Assembly: GCA_934167365.1 (NCBI GenBank)
Contig: CAKPKU010000001.1
Span: 17,525-81,524 of the forward strand
Direction of reading: 5' to 3'
DNA length: 64,000 nucleotides
From: an uncultured Clostridia bacterium
Lineage (GTDB): Bacteria; Bacillota; Clostridia; TANB77; CAG-508
The position numbers and the translations under genes are program-made. Below, piece by piece: positions 42,940-52,659 of the stretch (the first letter of the stretch is position 1; each line of letters begins with the position of its first letter). Under the pieces are notes generated by a model. That model ran no database searches. It was not told the origin of the DNA and was given only the letters and a program-made list of their open reading frames with translations.

Positions 42940-44583
42940 TTATTGCTCTGTTGGTTGACTTTGTGGCACTATTTCTTCTTGTTGATTTTGAACTGTGTTT
43001 TCCGCTTCTTCACTATTTGTTTGTTCATTATTACTTTGATCTACACTATTATTTTCAGTATTTTGTGGTGGTTCTTCTGTTTGCTCTTCTGTTTTGGAAT
43101 TGTTTTCATATACATCAAATATATCAACAGATTCAATATATTTCATATTATCTTTTATATATGACCTAACCCTTTCAGGTGTTTGCCAATTTCTATTATA
43201 TTCATCTTTTAAAATTAAGTATTTTGCATCTTCATTTTTTATATTATCTATTTGTTTTTCTTCTACTCCTGAACCTAAATTTCCCAATAAAAATAGGTCA
43301 TAATCTTTATTATATCTATCAAGTGGTATCATGTATATGGCTGCTGTTGAATCTAATATATAAACTTTCTTTTGTGAAGAGCTAATATATTTATCTACTG
43401 ATGTTATTGATTTATATACACTTTCAGATATATTAATTTGATAGAAGTGATTTACTAGCTTATATTTGCTTAAATTTCCTAAAGTTTCATCATATTTTAC
43501 AACAAAAAATAAAGCTAAAGAAATTGTGCCTAAAACTGTAATAATCTCAAGAAATTCCATTATATATTTTTCAATAAAAGTTTTCTTAATAAATCTTCTA
43601 AATATTTTTACTAATTCATATACAAATAAAATAATTATTGGAATTACAGCAATAACAAAATGAAACTCATCTGCAATAGGATATACTAAAATAAAAATAG
43701 GTAATGTATATACTGTTAATATGAATAAATTTTTATCTACTTTCTTTTTTAATTTTAATACAATATTAAATACAATTGTAATAATTAATAATATTGGTGC
43801 GATTATACCTAATATTTTAATATATATTTTTTGTGAGTTTATCAAATCCTTATAACTTATAGTATTGCTAAATGTTTTTATTCCTTTAATTGCATAATCT
43901 ATAAATTCGTGAAATGCATTATTAACCATTAAATATATTATAAATGCTATTATTGGAATAATCATACCAATAATTCTAATTCCTATATGTTTTAATACAT
44001 TTTTAATATCATCTTTTTTATTTATAAAAAATAATGGACTACATATAATAACTCCACATATTAATACTCCAATTGTTTGTTTTGTACAAACTGCTAGTCC
44101 ACCTAGTAATCCTATAAAAAGTTCTTTTACTATAATATTACTATTTTTTCTAATACAGCTTAGCTCTAATAAAATAATTATTGCGGTTAAACACATTATA
44201 AAATAATTATAATTTAAACCTAAATAACTTAATTGAAGCAATAATATAGATATAACTGAAACTTTAGATATTGTTTTTGATATATTTAGCTTTCTAAAAA
44301 TATTATATATTAGCACAAAAATAATAAATGTTAATAATATTAAAATTGCTCTTGTTATAAAAAGCTCTTGACCAAAAAGTTTCAAAAAAGGTGCAACTAT
44401 AAAACTCAATAATGGTGTTACAACCATATTTATATCTTTATATGGCACTAATCCATTTGCTATACATCTTGCTAAATTAAAGTTCCATATTTCATCTAAA
44501 TTTGATAAACTACTAGACATTACATTAGTAGCTATTATAATTAAAATTCCAGACCAAAAAATAAAACCTCTCAAGTTTTTCAT
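42940..44583 (-). CDS. Multi-spanning GT-C-like glycosyltransferase, function unknown
   Basis: 547 residues with about 11 transmembrane helices. An extracytoplasmic segment after the first helix carries SSLSNLDEIWNFNLARCIANG, whose acidic DE pair followed by YKDINMVVTP resembles the catalytic first loop of PMT/ArnT-like (GT39/GT83) enzymes that use polyprenyl-phosphate sugars. After the last helix comes a soluble domain of about 100 residues, then a tail of about 60 residues made almost only of Glu, Asn, Gln, Thr and Pro. It lies 27 bases downstream of ruvB. An outward-facing glycosyltransferase role is inferred. Confidence 0.72.
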   Translation of the reverse strand: MKNLRGFIFWSGILIIIATNVMSSSLSNLDEIWNFNLARCIANGLVPYKDINMVVTPLLSFIVAPFLKLFGQELFITRAILILLTFIIFVLIYNIFRKLNISKTISKVSVISILLLQLSYLGLNYNYFIMCLTAIIILLELSCIRKNSNIIVKELFIGLLGGLAVCTKQTIGVLICGVIICSPLFFINKKDDIKNVLKHIGIRIIGMIIPIIAFIIYLMVNNAFHEFIDYAIKGIKTFSNTISYKDLINSQKIYIKILGIIAPILLIITIVFNIVLKLKKKVDKNLFILTVYTLPIFILVYPIADEFHFVIAVIPIIILFVYELVKIFRRFIKKTFIEKYIMEFLEIITVLGTISLALFFVVKYDETLGNLSKYKLVNHFYQINISESVYKSITSVDKYISSSQKKVYILDSTAAIYMIPLDRYNKDYDLFLLGNLGSGVEEKQIDNIKNEDAKYLILKDEYNRNWQTPERVRSYIKDNMKYIESVDIFDVYENNSKTEEQTEEPPQNTENNSVDQSNNEQTNSEEAENTVQNQQEEIVPQSQPTEQ

Positions 44584-44610
44584 AAATAATCAAATCCTCT
44601 CCTACGATTA

Positions 44611-45621
44611 TTATTTAAGTTCATATCCCATATGCGTATATGCTGCTGGTAATGGTATTCTACCTCTTATTGTTCTTGCAATAAATCCTATTTGAATTAA
44701 ATATGGTTCATATACATCTTCTAAAGTATCTATTTCCTCACCTATTGTTGTAGCTAATGCCTCAATACCTACTGGTCTTCCACCATATTTTTCTATCATA
44801 GTTTCTAGAATTTTTCTATCAACATCATCAAGCCCCATTTCATCTATTTCTAATCTATTTAGAGCTATTTTAGTTAATTTAATATCAATATCATTATTTG
44901 CTAAAACTATTGCATAATCTCTAACCCTTTTTAATAATCTATTAGCAATTCTTGGTGTCCCTCTTGATCTTCTAGCAATCTCTTCTGCTGATAAATCATC
45001 TATATTTACTCCTAATATTCTTGCTGATCTTTTAACAATTGTTTTTAAATCATCTATATTATATAGCTCTAATCTACTTACAATTCCAAACCTATCTCTT
45101 AATGGAGTTGATAAAGATCCAGCTTTTGTTGTTGCTCCTATTAAAGTAAATTTAGGTAAATCTATTCTTATCGATTTTGAAGTTGGACCTTTTCCTATTA
45201 CTATATCCAAAGTATAATCTTCTAAAGCAGGATATAATATTTCTTCTACATTTTTATTTAATCTATGTATTTCATCTATAAATAAAACATCAAATTCTGA
45301 TAAATTTGTAAGTAATGCTGCTAAATCTCCTGCCTTTTCTATTGCTGGACCTGATGTAACTTTTATATTAGAGTTCATTTCATTTGCAATTATATTTGAT
45401 AAAGTTGTTTTACCTAATCCCGGAGGTCCATATAGCAAAACATGATCAAGTGGCTCTCCTCTTTTTTTAGCCGCTTCTATATAAATCTTCATATTTTCTT
45501 TTACTTTAGATTGCCCAATATAATCATCTAGTATTTTGGGTCTTAATGAAGTTTCTAGATTTTCCTCACCTACATCCTTCAATTCAGGACTTATTATTTG
45601 TCTGCCATCCATTTTTTCCAT
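44611..45621 (-). CDS. ruvB: Holliday junction branch-migration ATPase RuvB
   Basis: 336 residues. Walker [16 protein letters not shown], Walker [10 protein letters not shown], sensor 1 in [12 protein letters not shown], arginine finger region in [14 protein letters not shown], and the C-terminal winged helix with [11 protein letters not shown] and [10 protein letters not shown]. The N-terminal [11 protein letters not shown] is diagnostic. The hexamer drives branch migration with RuvA, which is not adjacent here. It starts 17 bases after the LtaS-like gene stops, so it is embedded in an envelope-gene operon. Confidence 0.97.
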   Translation of the reverse strand: MEKMDGRQIISPELKDVGEENLETSLRPKILDDYIGQSKVKENMKIYIEAAKKRGEPLDHVLLYGPPGLGKTTLSNIIANEMNSNIKVTSGPAIEKAGDLAALLTNLSEFDVLFIDEIHRLNKNVEEILYPALEDYTLDIVIGKGPTSKSIRIDLPKFTLIGATTKAGSLSTPLRDRFGIVSRLELYNIDDLKTIVKRSARILGVNIDDLSAEEIARRSRGTPRIANRLLKRVRDYAIVLANNDIDIKLTKIALNRLEIDEMGLDDVDRKILETMIEKYGGRPVGIEALATTIGEEIDTLEDVYEPYLIQIGFIARTIRGRIPLPAAYTHMGYELK

Positions 45622-45638
45622 CCTTTCTTGTCTTTTGC

Positions 45639-47534
45639 TTATTTTAATAAATTATTCAAAACTATTGAATTTGATATTGATAACTCATCATTCATATTTT
45701 TTTCATAACATTTTAATAATTGACTTTTTTCATCATCTATTTCATCTAAATTAACCTCTGTACCATCAGACCTATAAAACCAAATTCCATTATAGTAATA
45801 ATCATCTGTTACAATAATTCCATTATTAATACATGCAAAATCTTTATTTGATAACATATTTGTTCCAAGCGAAATTCCATCTTCAATTCCTGAAAGATAG
45901 CATAAGGTTGGTTTTATATCTAATTTACTTACAGTTCTAGTTATTTCCATCTTTTTTACATTTGGAATATGTACTCCACAAACTACATTAGCATAATTTA
46001 TTTCTGTTTCTACATTGTTATATTCATGGTCAGTATCTTTTATAAACTCTAACATTTCCTCATTATACATTTGAAGTCCATAATGATCTCCAAATATAAA
46101 TATCACAGTATTATCATATAAACCAGCTTTCTTTAATTCTTCGACAAATATTCCAAATGCATAATCTGCATAATTTACTGCTTCTAAATAATTTCCAAAA
46201 TATGTATCTTTGTATTTTCCTACATCAATTGATACTTTACTGTATTTATCCTCAATACCTGGTAAATCAAATCCTGTATGAGATGATGCACTTATTATAT
46301 TTGCAAAAAATGGTGAATCACTTTTACTTATTTTTTCTACTGCCTGTCTATACAAAGCTTCATCTGATAACCAACCATTAATTAATTCACTATCAGGATC
46401 AAAACTATCTATAAAATTAATACTATCTATATTTAATAATCTATAAACATTTTTACGATTCCAAAATGCTCCATCATTTCCGTGCATATACATAGTATAA
46501 TAATCAGCATTTTTATATAATTTAAATATATCATCATATGTATTAGAGCTATATTGTGCAAAAGCCATACCATTTTCTAATGGATATAATGATGATATAA
46601 CTGAATGTTCTGAATCTGCTGTTGTCGAATAACTTTGAATTATCATATTATCAACTTGCACATTTTCATTTAAAAATTTATTTAAATTAGGTGTGATTTC
46701 TTTTCCATTTATTGATTTATTTATTACAAAATTTTGTATTGACTCTAATTGTAACAAAATAACATTTTTTCCTTCTGCCACCCCACTCAAATCATAATCT
46801 ATATTATCATATTTATCTGAATAATTATCTTTTAATTCAGTATATGCTCCAAGCATATCAAATTTATTTGTATATTTTGCTGTTTTCTTTAAATTCATAT
46901 TACTTTGTACATCTAAATAATGAAATGTGTATAAAGTTCCTTTTTCTAATTGCATTTTTTTATTATATCTGCAAATTTCAGCATCTAATACATAATTTGA
47001 TATTGTGGAATTATAAACAGTTAACATTATTATTGTATATAATATAGCAGGTTTCCAACTCTTTGTTTTAATATGTTGTATCTTAATATATTTAGTTATT
47101 ATAAGTATAACCATAATTATAATATCTATAAAATACATAAGTTGAGAAAAATTGAATAAGTCTGATATAGCATTTGTTATTTGTTCTGAATATTGCAAAT
47201 TACTTATTTGTGCAATAGAAATTAAACTTGTTGAATACCCATAATACAAATCATCTGCAAACATTAAAATACTCAATAGTAAATTTATGATATTTCCAAA
47301 AATAAATCTGCCTCTATTTTTCAATAAAAATAATGGAGTAACCACAAACATTGAAAAAATAAATGTTTTTGATATAATCTCCATATTCATTATGTCTGAT
47401 TGATAAATTGTATTTCTATAAAAATGACACATTTTTATAAATAGAATTATACCTATGAATATAATATATAGCTCTGAATTTACAATTTTATTAATATATT
47501 TTTTTAATACATCTATTGGTTTATTATTCATCAA
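45639..47534 (-). CDS. Lipoteichoic acid synthase-like sulfatase-fold enzyme
   Basis: 631 residues. Five N-terminal transmembrane helices (residues 18-195) precede an extracellular sulfatase-type domain. Catalytic features of LtaS are visible: [12 protein letters not shown] (metal Glu), [20 protein letters not shown] with the nucleophilic Thr, [13 protein letters not shown], and [10 protein letters not shown] (metal Asp-His). It would polymerise glycerol-phosphate from phosphatidylglycerol onto a glycolipid, or act on a related polymer. Members with substituted motifs can be primases or phosphoethanolamine transferases, but TT-S-E here favours a synthase. It lies between pssE and ruvB. Confidence 0.88.
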   Translation of the reverse strand: MMNNKPIDVLKKYINKIVNSELYIIFIGIILFIKMCHFYRNTIYQSDIMNMEIISKTFIFSMFVVTPLFLLKNRGRFIFGNIINLLLSILMFADDLYYGYSTSLISIAQISNLQYSEQITNAISDLFNFSQLMYFIDIIIMVILIITKYIKIQHIKTKSWKPAILYTIIMLTVYNSTISNYVLDAEICRYNKKMQLEKGTLYTFHYLDVQSNMNLKKTAKYTNKFDMLGAYTELKDNYSDKYDNIDYDLSGVAEGKNVILLQLESIQNFVINKSINGKEITPNLNKFLNENVQVDNMIIQSYSTTADSEHSVISSLYPLENGMAFAQYSSNTYDDIFKLYKNADYYTMYMHGNDGAFWNRKNVYRLLNIDSINFIDSFDPDSELINGWLSDEALYRQAVEKISKSDSPFFANIISASSHTGFDLPGIEDKYSKVSIDVGKYKDTYFGNYLEAVNYADYAFGIFVEELKKAGLYDNTVIFIFGDHYGLQMYNEEMLEFIKDTDHEYNNVETEINYANVVCGVHIPNVKKMEITRTVSKLDIKPTLCYLSGIEDGISLGTNMLSNKDFACINNGIIVTDDYYYNGIWFYRSDGTEVNLDEIDDEKSQLLKCYEKNMNDELSISNSIVLNNLLK

Positions 47535-47548
47535 CTACCCCTTTTCAT

Positions 47549-48028
47549 TTAATTATTATCTATAAAATCTTCAATAATTGTAATTACACTGCTTTTACTT
47601 CTTTTGTATTCTTTTGGTATAAAATTTTTCATAGATTTAATCGTTTTACCAAGCTCATTTATATCTAATACAGATTTAACATAACCTAAACTTTTAAAAC
47701 GTTCTGCTATTTGAATTTGATGATCATTTACATGCTCTCCATATTGTTTTAGTCTAGGTACAACAATAACTTTTTTTCCTTTTTCTAATGATGATATAAT
47801 TGAACCAACACCACCATGTGTAATAATTAAATCTGCCTCATCTTGGAGCTTTGAAAATTTTTCTTTATCTATCATAGAAAAAATTTTCATATCTTTTGAA
47901 TCAAACTTCGTAAAACCTGCTTGAACCACTACCTCATCATCTATAACACCATTATCTATGTTTTCTTGTATAGCATTTAATAATCTATTAAAATTATTAT
48001 TTTGTGTTCCCAATAAAACTAAAATCAT
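47549..48028 (-). CDS. PssE/Alg13-like glycosyltransferase catalytic subunit
   Basis: 159 residues with the GT28 C-terminal fold: MILVLLGTQNNNFNRLLNAI, the donor-binding ITHGGVGSIISSLEKGKKVI and VVPRLKQYGEHVNDHQIQIA. In Firmicutes PssE (Alg13-like) pairs with a membrane-attached PssD (Alg14-like) to add the second sugar to an undecaprenyl-diphosphate-linked first sugar. The matching pssD gene is immediately upstream and tagO just beyond it, in the correct biochemical order. Confidence 0.9.
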   Translation of the reverse strand: MILVLLGTQNNNFNRLLNAIQENIDNGVIDDEVVVQAGFTKFDSKDMKIFSMIDKEKFSKLQDEADLIITHGGVGSIISSLEKGKKVIVVPRLKQYGEHVNDHQIQIAERFKSLGYVKSVLDINELGKTIKSMKNFIPKEYKRSKSSVITIIEDFIDNN

Positions 48029-48076
48029 ATTTCTTCTTTTATAATCAATTATATTTAATTGATTATATCCTTTCTT

Positions 48077-48547
48077 TTAATTTAATATATTGATCCTCCA
48101 TAAGTTGCCTTTGGACTTAAGCATCTCTTTCCATTGAACTATAAATAAATTAGCTATTGGATATATCATTTTTCCAGATAATGTTTTTGATTTTGAATTA
48201 GCAAATGTTTCTATAAAAATTATTTTACTACCAAACAATTTTCCTAAATAACACATTGGTCCAGCTGTATGTGTTCCTGTTGTTACAATATATTTAGGTC
48301 TAATTTTAAAATATAAATATATTGTTTTAAAACATAAAAACAAATATTTAAAAATATATGTAAATAACTTACTTCTGGTTCCATATGGCAAATAGTAAAT
48401 TTTATTACCATATTCTTTTTTTAGCCCTTCATTTGTTTTATCCCTTTCAGTTATTATATACGAATCATACTTTTTAAACAATGGTTTTAATTGGAGTAAT
48501 TCACTAAAATGCCCACCTGTGCTTGAAATAAACAAAACTTTTTTCAT
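48077..48547 (-). CDS. PssD/Alg14-like glycosyltransferase subunit, altered C terminus
   Basis: 156 residues: KKVLFISSTGGHFSELLQLK, YIITERDKTN, a membrane-associated helix (LFLCFKTIYLYFKIRP), VTTGTHTAGPMCYLGKLFG, FIETFANSKSKTLSGKMIYP and LFIVQWKEML. It anchors the PssE partner and binds acceptor. After KEMLK the frame reads SKGNLWRINILN, but the next frame over the same DNA reads PKATYGGSIY then stop (at 48082). That is the expected end of the family, so a one-base net deletion (or two-base gain) has probably changed the last dozen residues. The core is intact and may still function. Confidence 0.87.
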   Translation of the reverse strand: MKKVLFISSTGGHFSELLQLKPLFKKYDSYIITERDKTNEGLKKEYGNKIYYLPYGTRSKLFTYIFKYLFLCFKTIYLYFKIRPKYIVTTGTHTAGPMCYLGKLFGSKIIFIETFANSKSKTLSGKMIYPIANLFIVQWKEMLKSKGNLWRINILN

Positions 48548-48553
48548 AATTAA

Positions 48554-49618
48554 TTATTCCTTCTTTTTTAATATATCATTATATCCCATTGCAAATATTG
48601 CAATAATCAATAAAGCAAAAGATACAGCTTTCCAAATTCCACTTTCTAGCCAAATTATAGCAAACATTCCTAATGTTGTAGCTATTCCATATAATATAAG
48701 AACAGCTTCTTTTTGAGTATATCCTAAACTCATTAACCTATGATGTAAATGTCCTTTGTCAGGTTGTACGATTGCTTTCAATGATTTTCCTTTAATAACT
48801 CTTCTAACTATTGCAAATGTTGTATCTAAAATAGGCAAAGCTAGTACTATAATTGGTGCAATAATTACAATTGCAGTATATGTTTTGGCAACACCTAAAA
48901 TAGATATAATTGATATAGCATATCCTAAAAAATTAGATCCACAATCTCCCATATATGTTTTAGCTGGATTATAATTAAATGGCAAAAATCCAACTATACC
49001 ACCTGCTAGTGCAGTTATTAATAATATTGAAATTAGTGGAGATTCATTGCTTGCAAAAATTATTAATAAAGATATACACGCAATTAATGTAATTCCTGAT
49101 GACAATCCATCTAATCCATCTGTAAGATTTATTGCATTAGTTATTCCGACAATCCAAAACCAAGTTATTATATATTCAATAGCACCATTTAATTCAATAA
49201 GTTTATCTATTATTGGTATATTAAGATCTCCAATAGTTATTCCAAATGCCATTGCAACCCCTGCTGCCAATGTTTGACCAAGTAACTTTGCTAAAGGTGG
49301 AATACTTTTGCAATCATCCACAAATCCTACTATTGAAATTATAATTATTCCTATGAAAAAACCAGTAATTTTCCAATAGTATTCAGTTATTACACCTTTA
49401 TCTTCAAGTTCCATTGATATAATTAAATATATCATTGATACAAAAAAACCTGCAATTATTGCAATTCCTCCTAATCTAGGCATTGGAACTTTATTTATCC
49501 TTCTTTCAGATGGAACATCTATTGCTTTTACTTTTTTAGCTAATCTCATTGAATATGGTACTACAACATATGATGTTATAAATGCTAAAACAAACGCAAT
49601 TGCTATATCTCCCCACAT
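48554..49618 (-). CDS. tagO: Undecaprenyl-phosphate GlcNAc-1-phosphate transferase (TagO/WecA family)
   Basis: 354 residues, about 11 transmembrane helices. Family motifs: PSERRINKVPMPRLGGIAI, VGFVDDCKSIPP (Mg-binding Asp pair), ITNAINLTDGLDGLSSG, YMGDCGSNFLGY and the cytoplasmic KGHLHHRLMSLG. It transfers a phospho-sugar (GlcNAc in TagO/WecA) from UDP-sugar to undecaprenyl phosphate, the first committed step for teichoic acid or capsular polymers. It lies directly upstream of pssD-pssE on the same strand. The His-rich loop marks it as TagO/WecA rather than MraY. Confidence 0.92.
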   Translation of the reverse strand: MWGDIAIAFVLAFITSYVVVPYSMRLAKKVKAIDVPSERRINKVPMPRLGGIAIIAGFFVSMIYLIISMELEDKGVITEYYWKITGFFIGIIIISIVGFVDDCKSIPPLAKLLGQTLAAGVAMAFGITIGDLNIPIIDKLIELNGAIEYIITWFWIVGITNAINLTDGLDGLSSGITLIACISLLIIFASNESPLISILLITALAGGIVGFLPFNYNPAKTYMGDCGSNFLGYAISIISILGVAKTYTAIVIIAPIIVLALPILDTTFAIVRRVIKGKSLKAIVQPDKGHLHHRLMSLGYTQKEAVLILYGIATTLGMFAIIWLESGIWKAVSFALLIIAIFAMGYNDILKKKE

Positions 49619-49642
49619 AATCTTTTTCTCCTCTACTTTTAA

Positions 49643-50338
49643 TTACTTTATAATTTCTATATTATTATATCCTATAAATAATCCTGATTCTATAACACCT
49701 GAAACTAATTTTATTTTTTGCTCCAATTGTTCATCAATTTTCTCAAATTTTGTATCTATAATAAAATTATTATTTTCTGTAATTATAGGTCCATCTTTTC
49801 CTTTGCCTAATCTTAAGGTACAACTTTTAGCACCTAACTTATACAATTCTTCTTTTACATAATTTATTGAATCTGGGTAACACTCAACTGGTACACAAAA
49901 TTTTTCTCCTAATTTATTAACAAATTTGCTATTATCAGCTAAAATATATGCTTTATTAGAATTTACAATATTTAGCTTTTCTTTAAACATTGCAGCACCT
50001 CTACCCTTTATTAGCCAATTGTTTCCATCAATTTCATCTGTTCCATCAAAACACCAATCAGGCTTTTTTTCTATTAATGAAACTGTTTCAATTCCTAAAC
50101 TACTACATAATAATTTAATTTCATATGATGTTGGTATTGCTAATATTTTCAAGTTCTGATTTTTAATTTTTTTTGCAATTTCCTTAACAGCTAAAAACGA
50201 AGTTGACCCAGAGCCAAAGCCTATAACTTCTCCATCTTTAACTTTATCAGCAATAATTTTAGCTATTCTTAACTTTTCTTTTTCATTAGATATTTCTGAA
50301 TTCCAATTACAATATGAATCTTGTATATTCCAGTTCAT
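49643..50338 (-). CDS. rpiA: Ribose-5-phosphate isomerase A
   Basis: 231 residues. RpiA motifs: VIGFGSGSTSFLAVKEI (phosphate loop), FDGTDEIDGNNWLIKGRGAAM with the catalytic Asp-Asp-Glu/Lys cluster, KEKLN, and the C-terminal VSGVIESGLFIGY. It interconverts ribose-5-phosphate and ribulose-5-phosphate in the pentose phosphate pathway. The first 18 residues (MNWNIQDSYCNWNSEISN) are longer than usual before the conserved KEKLRIAK, but AGGAGG lies correctly before this ATG. Confidence 0.93.
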   Translation of the reverse strand: MNWNIQDSYCNWNSEISNEKEKLRIAKIIADKVKDGEVIGFGSGSTSFLAVKEIAKKIKNQNLKILAIPTSYEIKLLCSSLGIETVSLIEKKPDWCFDGTDEIDGNNWLIKGRGAAMFKEKLNIVNSNKAYILADNSKFVNKLGEKFCVPVECYPDSINYVKEELYKLGAKSCTLRLGKGKDGPIITENNNFIIDTKFEKIDEQLEQKIKLVSGVIESGLFIGYNNIEIIK

Positions 50339-50390
50339 ATGTTTACCTCCTATTTTACATCTTGTTGTTTTCTAAAATTCAATCTTTAGC

Positions 50391-51755
50391 TTATTGTTGG
50401 CTTTCTTCATTTGTTTGATTATCACCTAATAACAATTGCTTTTTTTCGTTATATATCTTTGGTAATAATTCCTTTACAGCATTATATAAATTTTTAAATT
50501 GTCTTTCATTTAGGTCATTTAATATGATTTTCGCAGAATTATCATAATCAACATTTTGCTCAACATCATCTGTTATTTTTGTTGTTGATATATAGCCTAA
50601 ATTTATGTTATTTTTACATTCAACTATTATATTTGTTTCAATAGAATTCTTATCATCAGATATTTTGTTTGTTATATTAACTTCTTGAACCATTTTTACT
50701 GCTTTATTTAATGCATCTGAAATTGAAACAATAAATTTACTATCAATATCATTTTTTAATAGCTCTTGTTTTATGTTTATACTATTGTTTTCTTTATCAC
50801 AGGTTATTTTTATTAATTTATCCTCATATATTTTTAAGTTTGTTTGCAATAAATTTCCTTTTTCAACATATACTGAAATTTCTATAAACTCATCACTTGT
50901 TGTGTATACATTGTCAACCTTATCAGCCAATTCATTTAACTTATTTGAAATTGTACTTATTTGGCATTTTTCTTGTGGCAAATTTAGTAACTTCATTTTT
51001 GATGAAATTAAATTTAATGCTCTACTATCTTTTGAAATTTCTTTTATTGTATCAACTAAAATTTTTTTTGTTTCATTTTCTGTTAATGTCAATTTATATG
51101 ATGTTGCAGAATGAATAACATTATCAATTTTTATTCCAACAGCCTCTTCCTTTGAATAATTTTGTGATTGAGTATCTAATACAATAAATTTACTATATTT
51201 ATCTGTAAGATAATTTTTATCCTCTTCTGATATTTCTAATAAATCAATTGCAGTTCCCCAATTTATATTATCTGGAATATAATCTAACTCAGTAATTCCC
51301 ATATTTTCAAAAACTTGCTTTAAATTACTGTTTTTTAGTGTTATGTATCCATTTGCTAGTTCATCAATTTTAACACCAACAATATTATTTTTTTTAACTA
51401 GATTAAAGTCAATAATATTATCAGAATCTTTTGTAATTGACACTTTTGTTTCGATATTATTATTACCACCATTTGCATTACTATTTGCATTTAAATTATA
51501 CTTTTGATTATTTACATTCACAAAAAAATCTGTCTTGGTAATATATGAATTAGAATTTTTCTTATTTTTAAATTGCTCTATATTATCATTACTAAAAACT
51601 TCTGTAATATCACTATTTTTTACAACATATTTCCAAAACAATTGTTGATTCGTTTTCAAATAATCTGTACAATTATATACATAAAATCCAATTACAATAG
51701 TTATAAGCAAAATTATAATAATACTTATCATAATAATTTGCTTCTTTTTCTTCAT
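50391..51755 (-). CDS. Membrane-anchored extracytoplasmic protein, function unknown
   Basis: 454 residues: an N-terminal membrane helix (residues 6-27), then a wholly hydrophilic Asn/Lys/Ser/Ile-rich exterior part without Cys lipobox or known motif. It shows the same layout as the 617-residue protein encoded at 5500-7353, including a matching central segment (SATSYKLTLTENETKKIL here; AYSLTLTGEDGYDFL there), so both probably belong to one surface protein family. It lies between rlmB and rpiA in a housekeeping run, 12 bases downstream of rlmB. Repetitive beta-strand-like patterns suggest an LppX/LolA-like half barrel, but this is a guess. Confidence 0.68.
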   Translation of the reverse strand: MKKKKQIIMISIIIILLITIVIGFYVYNCTDYLKTNQQLFWKYVVKNSDITEVFSNDNIEQFKNKKNSNSYITKTDFFVNVNNQKYNLNANSNANGGNNNIETKVSITKDSDNIIDFNLVKKNNIVGVKIDELANGYITLKNSNLKQVFENMGITELDYIPDNINWGTAIDLLEISEEDKNYLTDKYSKFIVLDTQSQNYSKEEAVGIKIDNVIHSATSYKLTLTENETKKILVDTIKEISKDSRALNLISSKMKLLNLPQEKCQISTISNKLNELADKVDNVYTTSDEFIEISVYVEKGNLLQTNLKIYEDKLIKITCDKENNSINIKQELLKNDIDSKFIVSISDALNKAVKMVQEVNITNKISDDKNSIETNIIVECKNNINLGYISTTKITDDVEQNVDYDNSAKIILNDLNERQFKNLYNAVKELLPKIYNEKKQLLLGDNQTNEESQQ

Positions 51756-51767
51756 AAAAATTTCCTC

Positions 51768-52586
51768 CTATTTTATCCTTTGTTTAACAACTTCATACAT
51801 AACAATACCAGCAGAAACAGAAGCATTTAAAGATGTTATTTTTCCATTCATTGGAATTTTAACTAAAAAATCACAATTTTCCTTTACAAGTCTACTCATT
51901 CCAAAACCTTCACTTCCAATTACTATTGCTATTGGCATATTATAATCTTGATTATAATAATATGTATTTGTAGCAATATCAGTTCCACAAATCCAAACGC
52001 CATTTTCCTTTAAATACTTTATAGTTTCATTAATATTATTAACTCTTGCCACATTCATATATTGTACTGCCCCTGCGGAAACTTTGTTAACTGTACTATT
52101 AACAGCAGCAGCCCTTCTTTTAGGAATTATTATACCATGCACTCCTGCGGTTTCAGCAGTTCTAATTATTGATCCTAAATTATGTGGATCTTCTATTCCA
52201 TCTAAAATTATTATAAATGGATTTTCATTTTTGCTTTTAGCTAAATCTAAAATATCATCTACATCACAATAATCAAAAGGAGGTACAATTGCAATTACTC
52301 CTTGATTATTATCTGTTTGAGACATTTGATTAATTTTTGCTCTGTCAATTTCATTTATTATTATCTTTTTTTCTTTAGCTAAAGCTATTATTTTATTTAT
52401 AGATCCATGTTTTTCGCCTTTTGCTATATATATTTTATTAACAGCCCTATTTGATTCAAGTAGCTCTATTACTGAATTTCTTCCTTCTATTTGATCTTCT
52501 GATTTATCTTGTGTATCAAATTTTTCTAACTTATTTTCTTTAAAAACTTCTTTTTTATTTTTAAATTTCTTTTCAGTATTCTTCAT
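51768..52586 (-). CDS. rlmB: 23S rRNA (guanosine-2'-O-)-methyltransferase, TrmH/SpoU family
   Basis: 272 residues. The N-terminal substrate-binding domain starts at IEGRNSVIELL after about 30 extra, Lys-rich residues. The SPOUT methyltransferase domain has the three SpoU motifs: LDGIEDPHNLGSIIRTAET, IVIGSEGFGMSRLV and IPMNGKITSLNASVSAGI, forming the knot that binds S-adenosylmethionine. It would methylate G2251 of 23S rRNA. The ATG has no ribosome binding site of its own; a 10-codon frame with a good one ends five bases upstream, suggesting translational coupling. Confidence 0.92.
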   Translation of the reverse strand: MKNTEKKFKNKKEVFKENKLEKFDTQDKSEDQIEGRNSVIELLESNRAVNKIYIAKGEKHGSINKIIALAKEKKIIINEIDRAKINQMSQTDNNQGVIAIVPPFDYCDVDDILDLAKSKNENPFIIILDGIEDPHNLGSIIRTAETAGVHGIIIPKRRAAAVNSTVNKVSAGAVQYMNVARVNNINETIKYLKENGVWICGTDIATNTYYYNQDYNMPIAIVIGSEGFGMSRLVKENCDFLVKIPMNGKITSLNASVSAGIVMYEVVKQRIK

Positions 52587-52591
52587 TTTCT

Positions 52592-52624
52592 TTAATTATT
52601 TCTGTAAGCATTTAATGCAAACAT
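52592..52624 (-). CDS. Possible 10-residue upstream peptide of rlmB
   Basis: ATG at 52624 follows GAAGGGAGT and encodes MFALNAYRNN, then a stop whose last base is five bases before the rlmB ATG. The downstream gene lacks its own ribosome binding site, so this short frame could load ribosomes that re-initiate on rlmB. No other evidence that it is made. Confidence 0.3.
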   Translation of the reverse strand: MFALNAYRNN

Positions 52625-52659
52625 ACTCCCTTCTAAAATATATACTCTATTAATAAGCA

